Numbered from the stretch's first letter, positions 33,501 through 44,979 are shown. The stretch is DNA of 48,146 nucleotides from Blastomyces gilchristii SLH14081 (GCF_000003855.2 NW_003101627.1:59455-107600), one strand, 5' to 3'. Notes: a model not told the origin generated them from the letters alone. A program made the numbers and translations.

Positions 33501-34475
33501 TATTTTTATTTCATCAAGATTTTGAATACTTAGAAGACTTTCTCTTTGAAATATTATCTTTAACACTTGCTAGAATAATAGATGTAATGAGCTTCACTCT
33601 ATTCTTAAGTATTTCATTTGAGATATCTTGACCAGGATTTCAATATAGCTCACTCTGTCTTTCAGATTTTAACAGTTTTATACTTTCTTCAACTGCCTTT
33701 CAGTCAGCTTTTTCAAAATTAAACTGATTAGAGAGAAGAGGATTTTCACTCATTTATTTCTCACTCAGTTCAATATTAAATTGAATAATCTCATGATCTG
33801 ATTCTGATGTCTCATTTGAATTAATAAATCAGTTTACAAGTCTTTTTTCTCTTAGATTTTATGACATGAAGATTAGATCTATAATAGATTTCTGTTTCAT
33901 ATCTTTTCTAAAGAATGTTTGTTGATCAGACTTATTAACTAAATCTATTGAATGCTCAAAGATTCATTCAATCAGATTATCAGCTCTTACTGCTCTTTTG
34001 CATTCTGAATTCTATCAGAGATGATATGCATTGAAATCTTCTACAATTATAGAGTTTCTTAATGAAGTTATATTCAGAAATTCTCTATTAATTGTTCAGA
34101 TATTATTATTTTTCTTTAATAACTTTTTATTATAAATATTTATAAGCTGTATAGTATTAAACTCATTCTCTTTATCTATAATATCACTTATCAGAATATC
34201 AGGGTCAGACATGATATCAAATCTTAGATTAAATTAATATCTTGATCTCTTTCTTTCATAGATCACTACTCTTGACTTTATCTCAGACTTTTGAGATAGA
34301 AAGCAGTAGTAGCTTGAATGAGAAATGACATATTTTTACTCAGTATTAAAATTCAGCTTCTGAAGTAGTATAAAATCAACTTTTTATTCAAATGTAATTT
34401 GAAGACAAGAATAAATATAATTTGAGTTTCTATTCACATTATTTTGAATAAATGTGATTTTTGAAGAGTTTTTAA
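30551..34475 (-). pseudogene. LINE D ORF2: endonuclease, reverse transcriptase, RNase H
   Basis: Domains inferred on the minus strand: endonuclease from about 34470 (FIQNNVNRNSNYIYSCLQ; later an EDFNAHYL-type motif); RT over about 33150-32250, aligned with the clearer LINE E copy; the segment MRRILKAFKSS...YALRVIKMSLNYIIRE at 31732-31935; RNase H-like region about 31400-31000; and a C-terminal FDxRFDS...C/H region near 30830. The last readable codons are RKWLNSEISEYE before a stop at 30551-30553, with that Trp still intact. Many internal stops; not functional. Confidence 0.75.
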
Positions 34476-34499
34476 ACTTTTTTTATTATTTTTGTTGTA

Positions 34500-36120
34500 T
34501 ATTCATACTAAAAGAGAGTAGAGTAGAATCTAATCACTATCATCAGATAGTAGATTATAACTATTCTGAAAAGTAGAAATCTCAACTGCTTACATTATAT
34601 CTAGTTTATCATCAGAGTCATTTCTCAATTCTCTAATCTTAACAGAAGTTTGAGAATTTAAATTCTGTTTACATTTAGCTGAAGAATTGAAGTTTGAAGA
34701 TTTAGATAGTTAAGAGTTTCTTCTTTTTAAACTTACAGTTGTGAGTTTACTGACTTAACTATTCTCTTCAGTTCTAGATTTACTTTGAGCTTCATCTTTT
34801 CTTCAGTTCTTTTAAGTTCTTGAAGTAAATATACATTCTTTTGAGCTAGATGTATATTTTTCTTTGCAATTAGAGCATTTAAGCAGAGTATATTAACATA
34901 TTTCATCTCTTTTTAAGCATGTTTTATATTTATGCTTACTAGTTTTGTAATCTCTGACATAGAATGCACATTTTAAGTCTCTAAAACAGAAGATTGCAAA
35001 GTGTTCATATCTTTGATAGTTTAAACACTGTGTTTAAGCTTTAAGATTCATTCTTGAGTCTTTATATTCATGAACTCTTATTTTCAAATCTGCTACTCTT
35101 ACTTCAGAGATCTTTGACTGTTCAAGTATCTTTATATATACTAGAACACAGACATTTCTTCTGCTTTATCTGAACTCAATTGAATTTAGTCATACAGACT
35201 CTTTTCTCAGTTAAATAGAGTTATATTCTTCTAATTCATTTTTAAGAAGTAGTATTTCTTCTTCACAGTCAAAAATTTCAACTGGAATATTATAAAGAAT
35301 GAATTTGTCTCACTTTTCATCTCTCTCAGATAGAATTATTATATTTAACAAAGATTCTACTGCTGATTTTCAGAGATTCTTATTCTGAATAAGGAATTCT
35401 ACACTGAATTCAGACATTGTAGTCAGAATAATGAAGTTTTCAAAGAAGAATGACTTAATTAAAGCTATAACTAATTCTTGAACTTTAATATCAGTTATTA
35501 ACTGAGAAAAGAACTACTAATTAATTTCATTTCTGATTCTGAAAATGAGATTTGAGTTTAGCTTATTTCTTTGTAAGATGTCCTAGTTTAAGACTTTGAG
35601 AATAAGTCTTCTATTTCTGAAGATTTGAAAGTTTTTCTTTTTTTGTAATTTTTTCTTCACTTTTCTATGAATAGATATATGAGCATTATTCTTCTCAGTT
35701 TTCTCAGGATTTTGAGCAGATTTTAAGATAGCAGATTTAGAGACAGTAGATTCAGCTGCTTAAGCATATATTTTCTTCTGATTCAAAGAAGAAGAAGAAG
35801 TAGAAAAAGAGAAAGAAAAGCAAGATAAGAAGTCAGTGATTATACTAAAAATTTTCAATGTTTTTTGAACTGTGTTTGAAATTTCAAGTTTGAACTTGAT
35901 TATCTTCTGTAGTTATCTAGTCTGAGCATGAAGAATTAACAGAACTTCTTCATTTATCTCACTCAGACACTGCTTTTTAAGAATCTTGCTTACTTTTTCA
36001 AGTTTCTGTATTTCAAGAACTTATTATTTCTCTATTTCTTCTTTCTTTCTTCTCTTCAGAATTTCAATCTCAGAAATAGCATTTAAGAAAGCATCTTTTT
36101 TCACATTAACTGAGTGTATT
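34500..36120 (-). pseudogene. LINE D ORF1, gag-like with CCHC zinc knuckles
   Basis: Minus-strand reading near 35040-34860 shows CLNYQRYEHFAIFC, then LKCAFYVRDYKTSKHKY and LKCSNCKEKYTSSSKEC, the remains of three Cx2Cx4Hx4C-type knuckles typical of LINE ORF1 RNA-binding proteins (several Cys now Tyr by G-to-A). The upstream part is rich in Lys/Glu repeats (35780-35830). Frames are broken. Confidence 0.65.
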
Positions 36121-36144
36121 TTTGAACTTATTATTCTCACTCAA

Positions 36145-36273
36145 TGAAAAGTTGATCAGACTGTTTTAATTGAGATATATATTAAACTCTTTTGAAAAGT
36201 TGATCAGACTGTTTCAATTAAGAGATTTCTAAGTCTATTTTCAATTGAAAAGTTGATCAGACTGTTTCAAAAG
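36145..36273 (-). repeat. Three copies of a 23-nt repeat near the ORF1 start of LINE D
   Basis: TGAAAAGTTGATCAGACTGTTT with a variable next base occurs at about 36145, 36192 and 36246, spaced 47 and 54 bp. The copies are nearly identical although the surroundings are heavily mutated. They may be coding repeats at the ORF1 N-terminus or RNA/protein binding sites. Confidence 0.75.
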
Positions 36274-36335
36274 AAGAATAAAAGACTTTTATGTATAAAA
36301 CATCTGATTTTTTTTACACTAGTTTAGTAACTAGA

Positions 36336-36525
36336 TTAGATTTTTGAAGAGAATCTAATAAACTAAAATTAATTTTTAAGATAAATTAATAAAATCTTTA
36401 TAATCTCTTTCTTGAGATATAGTGAGAAAAAGTATAATATCAATTAATAATAAATCAGATAATATAACAGTTTTTGAGAGAAAAACTGATAAAAAATAAA
36501 TCAATTTTTTATAGAGAAATTGATT
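36336..36525. repeat. Row of short hairpins in LINE D 5' region
   Basis: Four clear inverted repeats: TTAGATT/AATCTAA (36336-36358), ATTAATTT/AAATTAAT (36368-36390), CAGTTTTT/AAAAACTG (36468-36488) and AATCAATTT/AAATTGATT (36499-36525). The arms are 7-9 bp and perfect; the loops are 5-9 nt and often contain GAGAG or AGAG-like sequence. They lie between ORF1 and the tandem repeats. Confidence 0.7.
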
Positions 36526-37169
36526 AAAACTATTCAATTTTATTCTAAATTATTCAATTCTTCTCACATAACAAGTATACAACTCAAATCAGTTAATAGA
36601 GAGTGTAAAAAAGAATTAAGTATTAATAAAAGCTCTTCAGTTACTGAAAAAGTAATTCTTACTTAAAAGAATATGAAATTATGATAGAAAACAGCTCTAT
36701 TTTTAATTCTTTGTAAGAATATTGTATAAAATTCAGAGAAAAATATCTTACTTTTTCAAGAGAAGTAAAAAACTATTTCTAAGATCTTTTTTTTTTTTTG
36801 TATTAACTGCTGTAGAAGAATAAGATAGAAACTGCTATAATATACACTACTGTATATTCTCTATCAAGACTTTCTCTCTTCAGAGTCTTGATATTATAGA
36901 GAATATAAGTCTGTTTCTATATAATAATATAAATATTGTCAGTGAGATGTAGAGAAACTGGTTATTTATATCTCAAAATAGAAGACTTTGTCAATGATTA
37001 TATCAATATAGAGTTAATTCTCAAATTCAATAGAAATCTAGTATTGTTATTCTCAATCTCTTACAGAATCTATTGAATATTGAGATATTAAAACTAGATT
37101 TAATATATCTCACTGTGCAGGGATCAAAGGCTCAGTCAGATCTTGAAGTATACTGATTTTATAGTTGTT

Positions 37170-37471
37170 GTGTCTGCTGATTATGTATTAAATACAGTTG
37201 CTGAGATATCTTTTTGTACTTTTCTGCTGAGGATGAGTCAGATCAGAAGAGGTAGTACAAGAGTGAGACTTGATGTAAAGACAGAGAGGGTTTTTCACAG
37301 AGAATGCACTTCAGATATGTTCATTGATTATGTGCTTGATACTATTGTCAAGGTATCTTTTTGTATTTTTCTGCCGGACGTGGGCCAGATTGAGAAGGAT
37401 GATATGTGAGTGAGACTTGATGTTGATGTTTTGAAACATCAAAGATAGACAGGGTTTTCATGGAAGTTGCT
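37170..37471. repeat. 147-bp tandem repeat, about two units, in LINE D 5' UTR
   Basis: TGATTATGT (37178/37325), TATCTTTTTGTA (37207/37354) and GAGTGAGACTTGATGT (37261/37408) all recur with the same 147-bp spacing. The units differ mainly by transitions, and the right unit keeps more GC. An 88-codon open frame on the plus strand merely reads through the repeat. Confidence 0.85.
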
Positions 37472-37479
37472 TCTCAGAT

Positions 37480-37792
37480 ATCTCCACAATTACAGATTGA
37501 GAATCTTTCAAAATCAAGAAGATTGGCATATATGACTAGGTCTCTTTGTCTTACAATTTGTATGGCAATTTGACCCGGGGTTGTGATGTGGTAGGGGTGA
37601 ACAGGGGATAATCCCACACAGGAGTTTCGAACAACATCTGGTTCACATTTGGCTGGGTAGCTCCACCACCACACGGGGTATGTGGTCGGCGATGGGGTCA
37701 AAATGCTTGTATGATCGAGGGCTTTTCGATGGATCTATCGGCGGGTTCTTATTCGAAAAATTGAGCGAGTTCGTGGTGGAGCGCTTGATCTG
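37480..37792 (-). promoter_or_regulatory. Unmutated 5' end (probable promoter) of LINE D
   Basis: About 310 bp of GC-balanced, CpG-containing sequence at the extreme 5' end of the full-length LINE. Tad/I-like LINEs carry an internal promoter here (family knowledge). No TATA box is needed or evident. A 75-codon open frame on the sense strand (37701-37474) has no family features and is probably chance. Confidence 0.55.
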
Positions 37793-37995
37793 AGATTCAC
37801 TGCCTAGATTTCAGAAATCTGAAATAAAATTGATCTTATCTTCAGTATAAGCAATGCCTGCGCCTAATCTATTCAAATTCTCATTTTTTGAGCCATCTGA
37901 ATAAATCAGAATAGAGTCTTCTATATTGATTGTAGAAATTCTCTTCAAATGCTGTTCATATTCTTTCTCTTTAGATAGTTTGATAAGAATGTTAT

Positions 37996-39637
37996 CTAAA
38001 TATACAGATGTAAACTCATTAAGAAAATCTCAGAATACTTAGTTGATATACTTCTGAAATATACTGAGAGTGTTAGTCAGTTCAAAGAGTGTGATTACTC
38101 ATTCAAAGAGATTATAACATGTTTGAAATACTGTAAGTTATTTATCTTCTTCAGTGATATAAATCTTATGAAATGCAGTGATAATATCTAGCTTTAAGCT
38201 TATCTGATATATGCTAGAGTTTCATTGATGAGAGATAAGAGATAATAATCTTTCTTTGTCAATCTGTTCAGATCTTAATAATTCACACAGAATCAGAGTT
38301 CTTTATCTGATTTCTTTGCAAAGAGAATAGAAGCTGCAGTGAAAGAGTTATTAATATGTATGAATTTCTTATTCAACAGATCATTAAGTGTCTTCTGAAG
38401 AAGAAGAAGTTTATCTTGAGACATATTGTAAAGAGAGTCTTATAATGACTTAGAGTTCTTATTATTTTTCTTTTTTAACTTGATACTGTGATTCACTTCT
38501 GAGTCTTATAAGAAGAGTATATTCATAATATTATCTTATCAGAAAATATCTAGATATTCATGATATTATTGAGAGAGTTTTGTATAAGAATTTATTATTA
38601 TAGTATAAGATAACTTCTCTAAAGCTTTCTTAATATTGATGAGACTGATGAAATAGATTACTATATAATTCTGCTATTAGTGACTTTGTTAGTGATCTTG
38701 TTAATAACTTCTTTTACAGAGTATTTTATAAGTGTTGACAGAGATCTGTGTAAGATTCATAGTCTTGTAAATATCATCTTCATGAATTCTATTATTATTA
38801 GAGAATATTAAGCTTCTGTTTTAAGCATTTAATAAGATGTCTTATTCAGATAGTCAGGCAAGTTCTAGTATAAGATTATAGTCAAGATTATTAACTTTGT
38901 ATATATAAGTATCTTCACATTGATGTTCTTCAATATCTATGTTTAGTTTTATTATATAACAGATGTGAATGTCTTTTGAATCATTAAATTCTGTGAAAAG
39001 TTGAGGTTTTAACAAGGAGATACACTGAAGATTATAACATCTTATAACTGAAGATTTAATTATTGTATAGTGATATAGACTGCTGTCTATTATAACTTTT
39101 ATATTATACATGTTATTAATCACAGTAGATATAAGAATTGCATTCATTGTTATTTTCTCTTTAAATTATTATCATTCAACCTCTTTAAGCTTCTATTTAT
39201 GAATTTGAACAGAAGCTAGTCTTTTTTCTGTTTTATTAGAATATTCTCATAGTTATCTTCTGAATTCTTCTTCAATGCAATGTAATTGATATGAACTGCC
39301 AGTGTTAATCTCTCTTTTGAACAAGAAGATACATAGACTGATTAGTAGTTGAAAGTGATATGTTCTGATCAGTTACAATTGATACACACTTCTTATTGAC
39401 ATTGATTAGTAACTTCTTTGAGAGTGATTTCAGAAACTCAGAAGCCTGTTCAGATAGTGAAAATTCTTACTTATATATAGATATTTGAGTTCACTCAATT
39501 CATGACATCTGTATTGTTATTCTTCAGTGCAGGTATATAAGTGACTGAGATGTAATATCTTCTATCACTGTTCTGTATACTCTTGAGTTTGTTTAAACAG
39601 TCATTCAATATCTGAAGTTATATACAGAAGTCTTCAT
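37996..39637 (-). pseudogene. Gypsy-1 gag knuckle, protease and RT N-terminal part
   Basis: On the minus strand, 5' to 3': a CINCN..EHITFNY CCHC-like knuckle (about 39400-39350; last Cys now Tyr); an aspartic protease region with ILISTVINNMYNIKVIIDSS (39147 downward; the DSGA is now DSSL); and RT with NRLTKKDYYLLSLINETLA, KLDIITAFHKIYI, LFELTNTLSIFQKYIN and VYLDNILI at 38000. It stops at the LINE C insertion, inside the YLDDIL box. Typical Ty3/gypsy order Gag-PR-RT. Confidence 0.85.
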
Positions 39638-42516
39638 TATTATTATTATTATTATTATTATTCTTCAATTATAGATGTATGCAGTCAGAGACTATGACAT
39701 CTACCTGAGAATTAAAAGTTCTCAGGGTTTTTCCTATATCTATAAAGATAACTATCATACATTCACCAATTTCAGATATACAAAATCAGAAAATTTCAGC
39801 CCAGAATACAAAAACTGTTTACAAATTGCAGTGTTTTAACATCTTCTGATACTTTGAAACCATTTGACAATATCATGACAAAAGAAAAGAGAACATAGTC
39901 TTAAAGATAGACACATTAAATAGATAGATAGAAAAGAATAGAAAGGAAAAAATAAAGTAAAATAAAGAGAGACTGTAATGAAACAAATTCTCAAAAGATA
40001 GTATATAGCTGTTTTAACAGACTATATCTGATCAATTTCCTCCTCTTCATATTCAGATATTTCTGAATTCAGTCATTTCCTTGTAGCTGCTTGAGTTTCT
40101 GATAGAAAGTCTATTAAGTATTTAATTCCTGTCTCAGTTGAGAATAAGAATCTCATATTTAATTGATTTAGATCATACTTCTCTTTCAATCTAACTCTGA
40201 GACTATTGTATAATACACAGTGCATTATAATATACTCAGAATTCTCATTTGCATTGCAGAATAAGTATTCTATTGAATCAAATCTATCATAAAATCTTTG
40301 CATATAAGATTTGAAATAGCCATGTCCTAGTTTTAGCTGTATTATAGATGAGAATATTTTCTTTTTACATTTAATTGAACAAGATTTCCACTTGGATTTT
40401 GTTTCAAATCTTGAATAATGTATACTCTTCTTTTATTTCTGTCAGCTTTCATTTCACTTATCTAAACAAGATTCTTTTATTTTTCTCTTTATAAAAGACC
40501 AGGACACAATTTTTTGAATAGATCTGCTTAGTTCTGAACCTTTTTTTGCAGCTGAATCAGCCAATTCATTATCATGAATATTCATATGAGCAGGAACTCA
40601 GTGCAGATGAATTATCAGCTTTGATATTCTTCTCTTTTAAATTTTTAAAACAGAGTTTAAGATCAGTTCAAGATTCATTTGATCATTATGAATCTGACTA
40701 TTTCTAAGTCTTTTTAAAGCAGCTTGACTATCAGAGAATATTCATGCCTCTTTCAAACTATTTTCTCTTTTATGAGATTTTATTTCAATAAGTTTGAAAG
40801 CTTTCACTATTACAAATAGTTCAGCATCAAAGACTTCAGATTCACAGCCTAGATTTCAGAAATCTGAGATAAAATTAATATTATCTTCAGTATAAGCAAT
40901 GCCTGTGCCTAATCTATTCAAATTCTCATTTTTTGAGCCATCTGAATAAATCAGAATAGAGTCTTTTATATTGATTGTAGAAATTCTCTTCAAATGCTGT
41001 TCATATTCTTTCTCTTTAAATAGTTCACTTATTTGTAAGTCTATAAGAGATTCAAGCTTTTCTCTTCAGAGAGATAACTTCTCATGATCAACTTTTTCAA
41101 CATTCAAAGAAGAAAATTGATTTTTAATCAGTGAGCATAGTCTGTACAGTTGAGAAGGCATTTTCTTTGAAGAATTATTTTCATTCCAATCAAGAAATCT
41201 ATTTCAATTCAGTTCATTTCCAGAGTTAATTGATGGAAATGAAGAAGAGACTCTTTCTCTGATTATATAATTTGAGCTCATCTTTATAACTCTCAGAGCA
41301 TAGTTCATACAGGTCTTTTCAAATCTAATAGCAGGAGGAGAAATTGAAGCTTCAATTTTCATTGCTTTAATAGAAGATGATTTGAATGCTCTCAGAATTC
41401 TTCTCAAAGCTCTGTTTTACAGACTTTGAAAGAGTTCAGTGAAATTTCCTTGATTATTTCATCAAACTTGAACTTCATAATCAGCTACTGAGGTAATACA
41501 GGCTATATATAACTGTCTCATAGCCTGGAAGAATAGACCTCTCTCTGTATTTGATAGTCTGATAATGTTGTTCAATAGTCTTTCTGCCTTGACAGTTCTT
41601 TGTTGAATATGATATTCAAAATTCAACTTGGAGTTTAACCATACTTCTAATCATTTGACATTTAAACTGGGTTTAATCTCTCTATTTAAAAGAGTTAGAG
41701 ATAGTTCTTTCTCATTGAATCTAGGAAAGAAATGAATTAACTCAGTTTTATTCATATCAAATTGAATTTGATTGATATCTGTTCTGATAAAGATTTTCTT
41801 TGCAGCTTTTTCAATCACTTTCAAATTCTCTTTGATAGTTTTTAAGCTGTAGATCAGATCAATATCATCTACATAACTCAGAGATCACACTATTTTCATA
41901 TTTCTATCTTTGAATAGATATACAGTGTATATTACAAATAAAATGAGTGAGATTGAAGATTCTTGTGGTACTTCTATTTTTATCTCAGTCTTGTCTTATT
42001 TCATTCCATCAAAGAAAAGTTGTATGATTCTTTTAGATATAAAACAGTTAACTCATTTTATTAGAGAAAGTGGCAGTTTTAACATCTTCAAAGTCTGAAT
42101 TAACTTTGACTTTGAAACATGATCAAATGCTTCTTTTATATCAATAAAAACTGCAGTTGAGACCAGATCTTCATGCTTTGCTATTTGAATATCATGAACA
42201 ACTGAGAGAACAGTGTCAATTGCAGAACATTGTTTTCTACCTCTCATTTGTTCACTGAATAAAAGAGAGTTATTAATAGAGCTTATAAAAGATAGTTGAG
42301 TAGCTATTATCTTTTCCAAAACCTTTCCTAGACAGTTTAATAGAGATATTACTCTATATGACTTAGGAATTGAAGTTTTTCTATTAGGTTTTGCAAGAAT
42401 CACTCCAGTGGCTTCTCTCCAGCATTCAGGATGATATTCATTTTTCAAGAGATTGAAAAAGAGCTCAAAATACTCATTCTTTAAGTAGGAATATGTATTT
42501 TGAATAATCAAGTGAT
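39638..42516 (-). mobile_element. LINE E, 5'-truncated, best-preserved RT
   Basis: Bounded by a 17-bp TSD TATACAGAAGTCTTCAT (39621-39637 and 42517-42533); 2.88 kb, 3' tail (AAT)n. It is truncated inside ORF2. The 5' part keeps 152 readable codons (42511-42053) of LINE reverse transcriptase: WREATGVILAKPNRK, KSYRVISLLNCLGKVLEKII, FSEQMRGRKQCSAID and STAVFIDIKEAFDHVS, the RT fingers/palm motifs with FxDIKxAFD. Downstream pieces match LINE A and D. Least RIP-damaged LINE coding region in the window. Inserted in gypsy-1 gag. Confidence 0.9.
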
Positions 42517-42533
42517 TATACAGAAGTCTTCAT

Positions 42534-43456
42534 AAGTTGAGTCTTTATCTATACTTATAAGAGTCTGTAAGAGTTTAAAAGTTAATATCTTCTTAAGTAT
42601 ACTAATCTTCATTTGATTCTCTCAAGATTGATTACCTACTTCTAGAATCTTGATGTTGAAGTCAGAGATGAATGTTATAAGAGAAGTGTTTCTCTGTTAA
42701 ATACTCTGTAATCAATCTAATACTTTCTATTGCATAGCAGTGTCTTGAAACAGAATATTAAGATGTTTAATGATATTATCAGGTGTTTGCAATACTGATT
42801 TGTATGCTTTCATTCATGAATAAAACTTCTGTCTCACACAATCTTTCAATTAATCATTAATATACTAACTTTGATTAGTTAATGAACTGATGATGTCTTC
42901 ATCTACACTTAGTTTCACAAGCATTTTCAATCTTCATAATGAATACAGAGTGAGATTAAAAGTATTAAAATATGTAGAAGTATCTAGATATTTCTTCAGT
43001 GCTTGTATATTTATATCTGATTCAGTCATTGTTGAAATTGCTTGTGCAGAGATCTCTAGTTGAGATAATCATTGAATTTTCTTATATTGATGTTATTGAG
43101 TTGCATGCATATCAGCTATCTGTTGCTATTGTAATTTCAACATTGCTCAGAGTCACTGTGACACTGTATCTATATTCACATTCAAGAGTTCTCTGATATT
43201 ATTGATAGATATAGCTGTATTATTCATCAGATGTGTGATATCTGCAGAATCAGAATAAATGTAATTGTATAAATCTCTTATATGTCTAAGATGTCAGAAC
43301 TCTCAGATCTTTCACTGACATTCTCTTTGTGAGATCTTGTTATGAGGTCAGAGTGACTGATGAGCAAGCTTCTATCTAGAGACTTAGTATCTGCTTAACT
43401 CTTTAATCATTTCTCTATTTCTTACATGTTATTATATGTTCAGATATCTCAATAGA
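42534..43456 (-). mobile_element. Gypsy-1 gag and 5' portion, poorly readable
   Basis: Continues gypsy-1 upstream of LINE E. The frames are short and heavily mutated; no LTR or primer site could be recognised before the GC-rich patch at 43457. The 5' LTR is either destroyed here or displaced beyond the right edge by gypsy-2. Confidence 0.45.
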
Positions 43457-43570
43457 TGTCACGCCCCTGACCGCGTCAAGGCCTCGTTGCGGTTTCACAC
43501 GGCCTATCACTTCCCTGCGGATGATTTCATTCATTCCGCAGGCTGTTCAAACCGGTTTCCAACCACTCTA
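43457..43570. other. GC-balanced, CpG-containing patch with hairpin inside AT-rich island
   Basis: About 115 bp starting TGTCACGCCCCTGACCGCG that keep CpG, GG and CC dinucleotides, with abrupt change to mutated sequence on both sides. It contains a perfect 8-bp hairpin, CCTGCGGA (13-nt loop) TCCGCAGG, at about 43514-43542. TGTCACG is a common start of gypsy LTRs, so it may be the 5' edge of the gypsy-2 LTR, but then lack of RIP is odd. Confidence 0.6.
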
Positions 43571-44937
43571 TGATATTATTCAGATATATTATAGAAAGAT
43601 CTGATTGATGAATATAAGAACCTCACTTCTATACAAGGTCAGCAGATTACTCTTTCATAATAGTGAGATGCTGCTGAGATATCACTTCAGCTATTCTTGC
43701 TCATGAAATGAAAGAAGAGTATTCACTCATTGTCTATATAGAATAGCTAGATGCTGACTTCTCATCAAAGAAGTTAACAATTTATTTTCTTCTACTGAAA
43801 TATATACAAGAGTTACTGTGTTTCTTATACAATTTTATTAGTATACTAAGTACTGTATCTGTGATATTCTCATAATAACTCTGTAGTCTATGAGCTCACT
43901 ATTCAAGCAAGATAGTCAAGCTCACTTATACAGCTTCTTAAACAACTATTTCTACATAATACTGCTAACTAGTCATCACTTCAGTTCTGTTATATTACAA
44001 TTTAAATTACTTCATCTGATTATAAGTTTGAATCAGTTGAGCTTTATTAATGAACTGATATAATCTCACACATCTGTGCTGAGACTGATCTGATCTCATT
44101 CTCTGAGAAAAACTTCACATCATTTTCTAGAGCATGTATATCTCTACTCTGACAGAAATCTGAGATTTCTGAACTCACTGCACATTTTAATATAATGTCT
44201 TCAACTGCTCTATTATCATCACAGCCTCTACACATCTACATCTATCATGAAGATAAGGAGATTAAGGTTGAAGATTCTCGGAATTATAAGAGAAATATAT
44301 TATCTGAATTTCACAACTTCATCTATACTCTTGAACAGAAATTCTGCCTTAATTCAAGCCAGTATAATACTCATTAGATATAAGTAATATACACTGTCAA
44401 TCTCCTTGAAGACATCTCTGTAACTACTTAAGTTATTAAGAAGAGAGAGTTTGAGTATATTAATACTACTATAACTTGAGAAGAATTCAAGAACTTTCTA
44501 CTGAATTAAATTGAAGATCACTGCAACTGCAGCTTCACAGAGCACAGTGATTTAACTCATTATATTAATAAAATAATGAGAATTCTTTTAATTTCAATGC
44601 AAGATTTAAAGAATATTGAGAGAAATTAACTTATAATTTGAATCAATTAAAAACACAGCTTTATCTCACAAAGCTGACTTACAAGATGCAGACAATGATA
44701 TTATAATATCAGAGTTTATTAATCAATTATACTGAGCTTATCAACTTGACTTTATAAATCTATTTGAATAATTAATACTCTGAGAAAAAGACTAACAAGA
44801 TCTCTTCTAAGCAATTAATAATAGAATCTAAATAATATCATGACAGCTTCAGTGTGAAGAAAGTAAAAAAGAATTTCAAGTATTCTAATTCTTCACTCAC
44901 TGTGAAGAAATGTTAAAAAAGATTTAATAAAGATCTC

Positions 44938-44979
44938 TATTTTAACTGTGAAGCTGATAATCACTATACTAGTAATTGT
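44938..44979 (+). pseudogene. Gypsy-2 gag CCHC zinc knuckle
   Basis: Reads YFNCEADNHYTSNCKKLKK: a Cx2Cx4Hx4C knuckle in which the first Cys is now Tyr (TGT to TAT), a typical G-to-A RIP change. A basic tail follows. Confidence 0.75.

Larger units (their letters stand above)
30177..37792 (-). mobile_element. LINE D, full-length 7.6-kb Tad1/I-like non-LTR retrotransposon
   Basis: Bounded by the 14-bp TSD AGATTCACTGCCTA (30163-30176 and 37793-37806) and nested in LINE C. Order on the minus strand: 5' UTR (37792 to about 36130) with tandem repeats and hairpins; ORF1 with CCHC knuckles (about 36120-34500); ORF2 with EEP endonuclease, RT, RNase H and C-terminal region (about 34475-30551); short 3' UTR; (AAT)n tail. 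RIP damage is severe over the ORFs but fades upstream of about 37480, where CpG-rich unmutated sequence remains to the 5' end. It is the only copy here with a complete 5' end. Confidence 0.88.
28467..37981 (-). mobile_element. LINE C, 5'-truncated copy split by MITE-4 and LINE D
   Basis: Bounded by the 14-bp TSD GATAAGAATGTTAT (28453-28466 and 37982-37995). Its own sequence is 28467-28818, 29325-30176 and 37793-37981, about 1.37 kb once the two inserts and their TSD copies are removed. It covers the LINE C-terminal region (with the RFDNRFDSIECSF and EYIVMHCVLYN motif) and the 3' UTR. It landed inside the YLDDIL codons of the gypsy-1 reverse transcriptase. Confidence 0.88.

Noticed and set aside
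37143..37409. Plus-strand 88-codon open frame
   Set aside because: It reads through the 147-bp tandem repeats of the LINE D leader, antisense to the element.
37474..37701. Minus-strand 75-codon open frame in LINE D 5' end
   Set aside because: It survives because this part escaped RIP; no family features, no support as an extra ORF.
44047..44235. Minus-strand 62-codon Cys-containing frame
   Set aside because: Antisense to gypsy-2 gag/leader; no zinc-finger spacing that fits a family.
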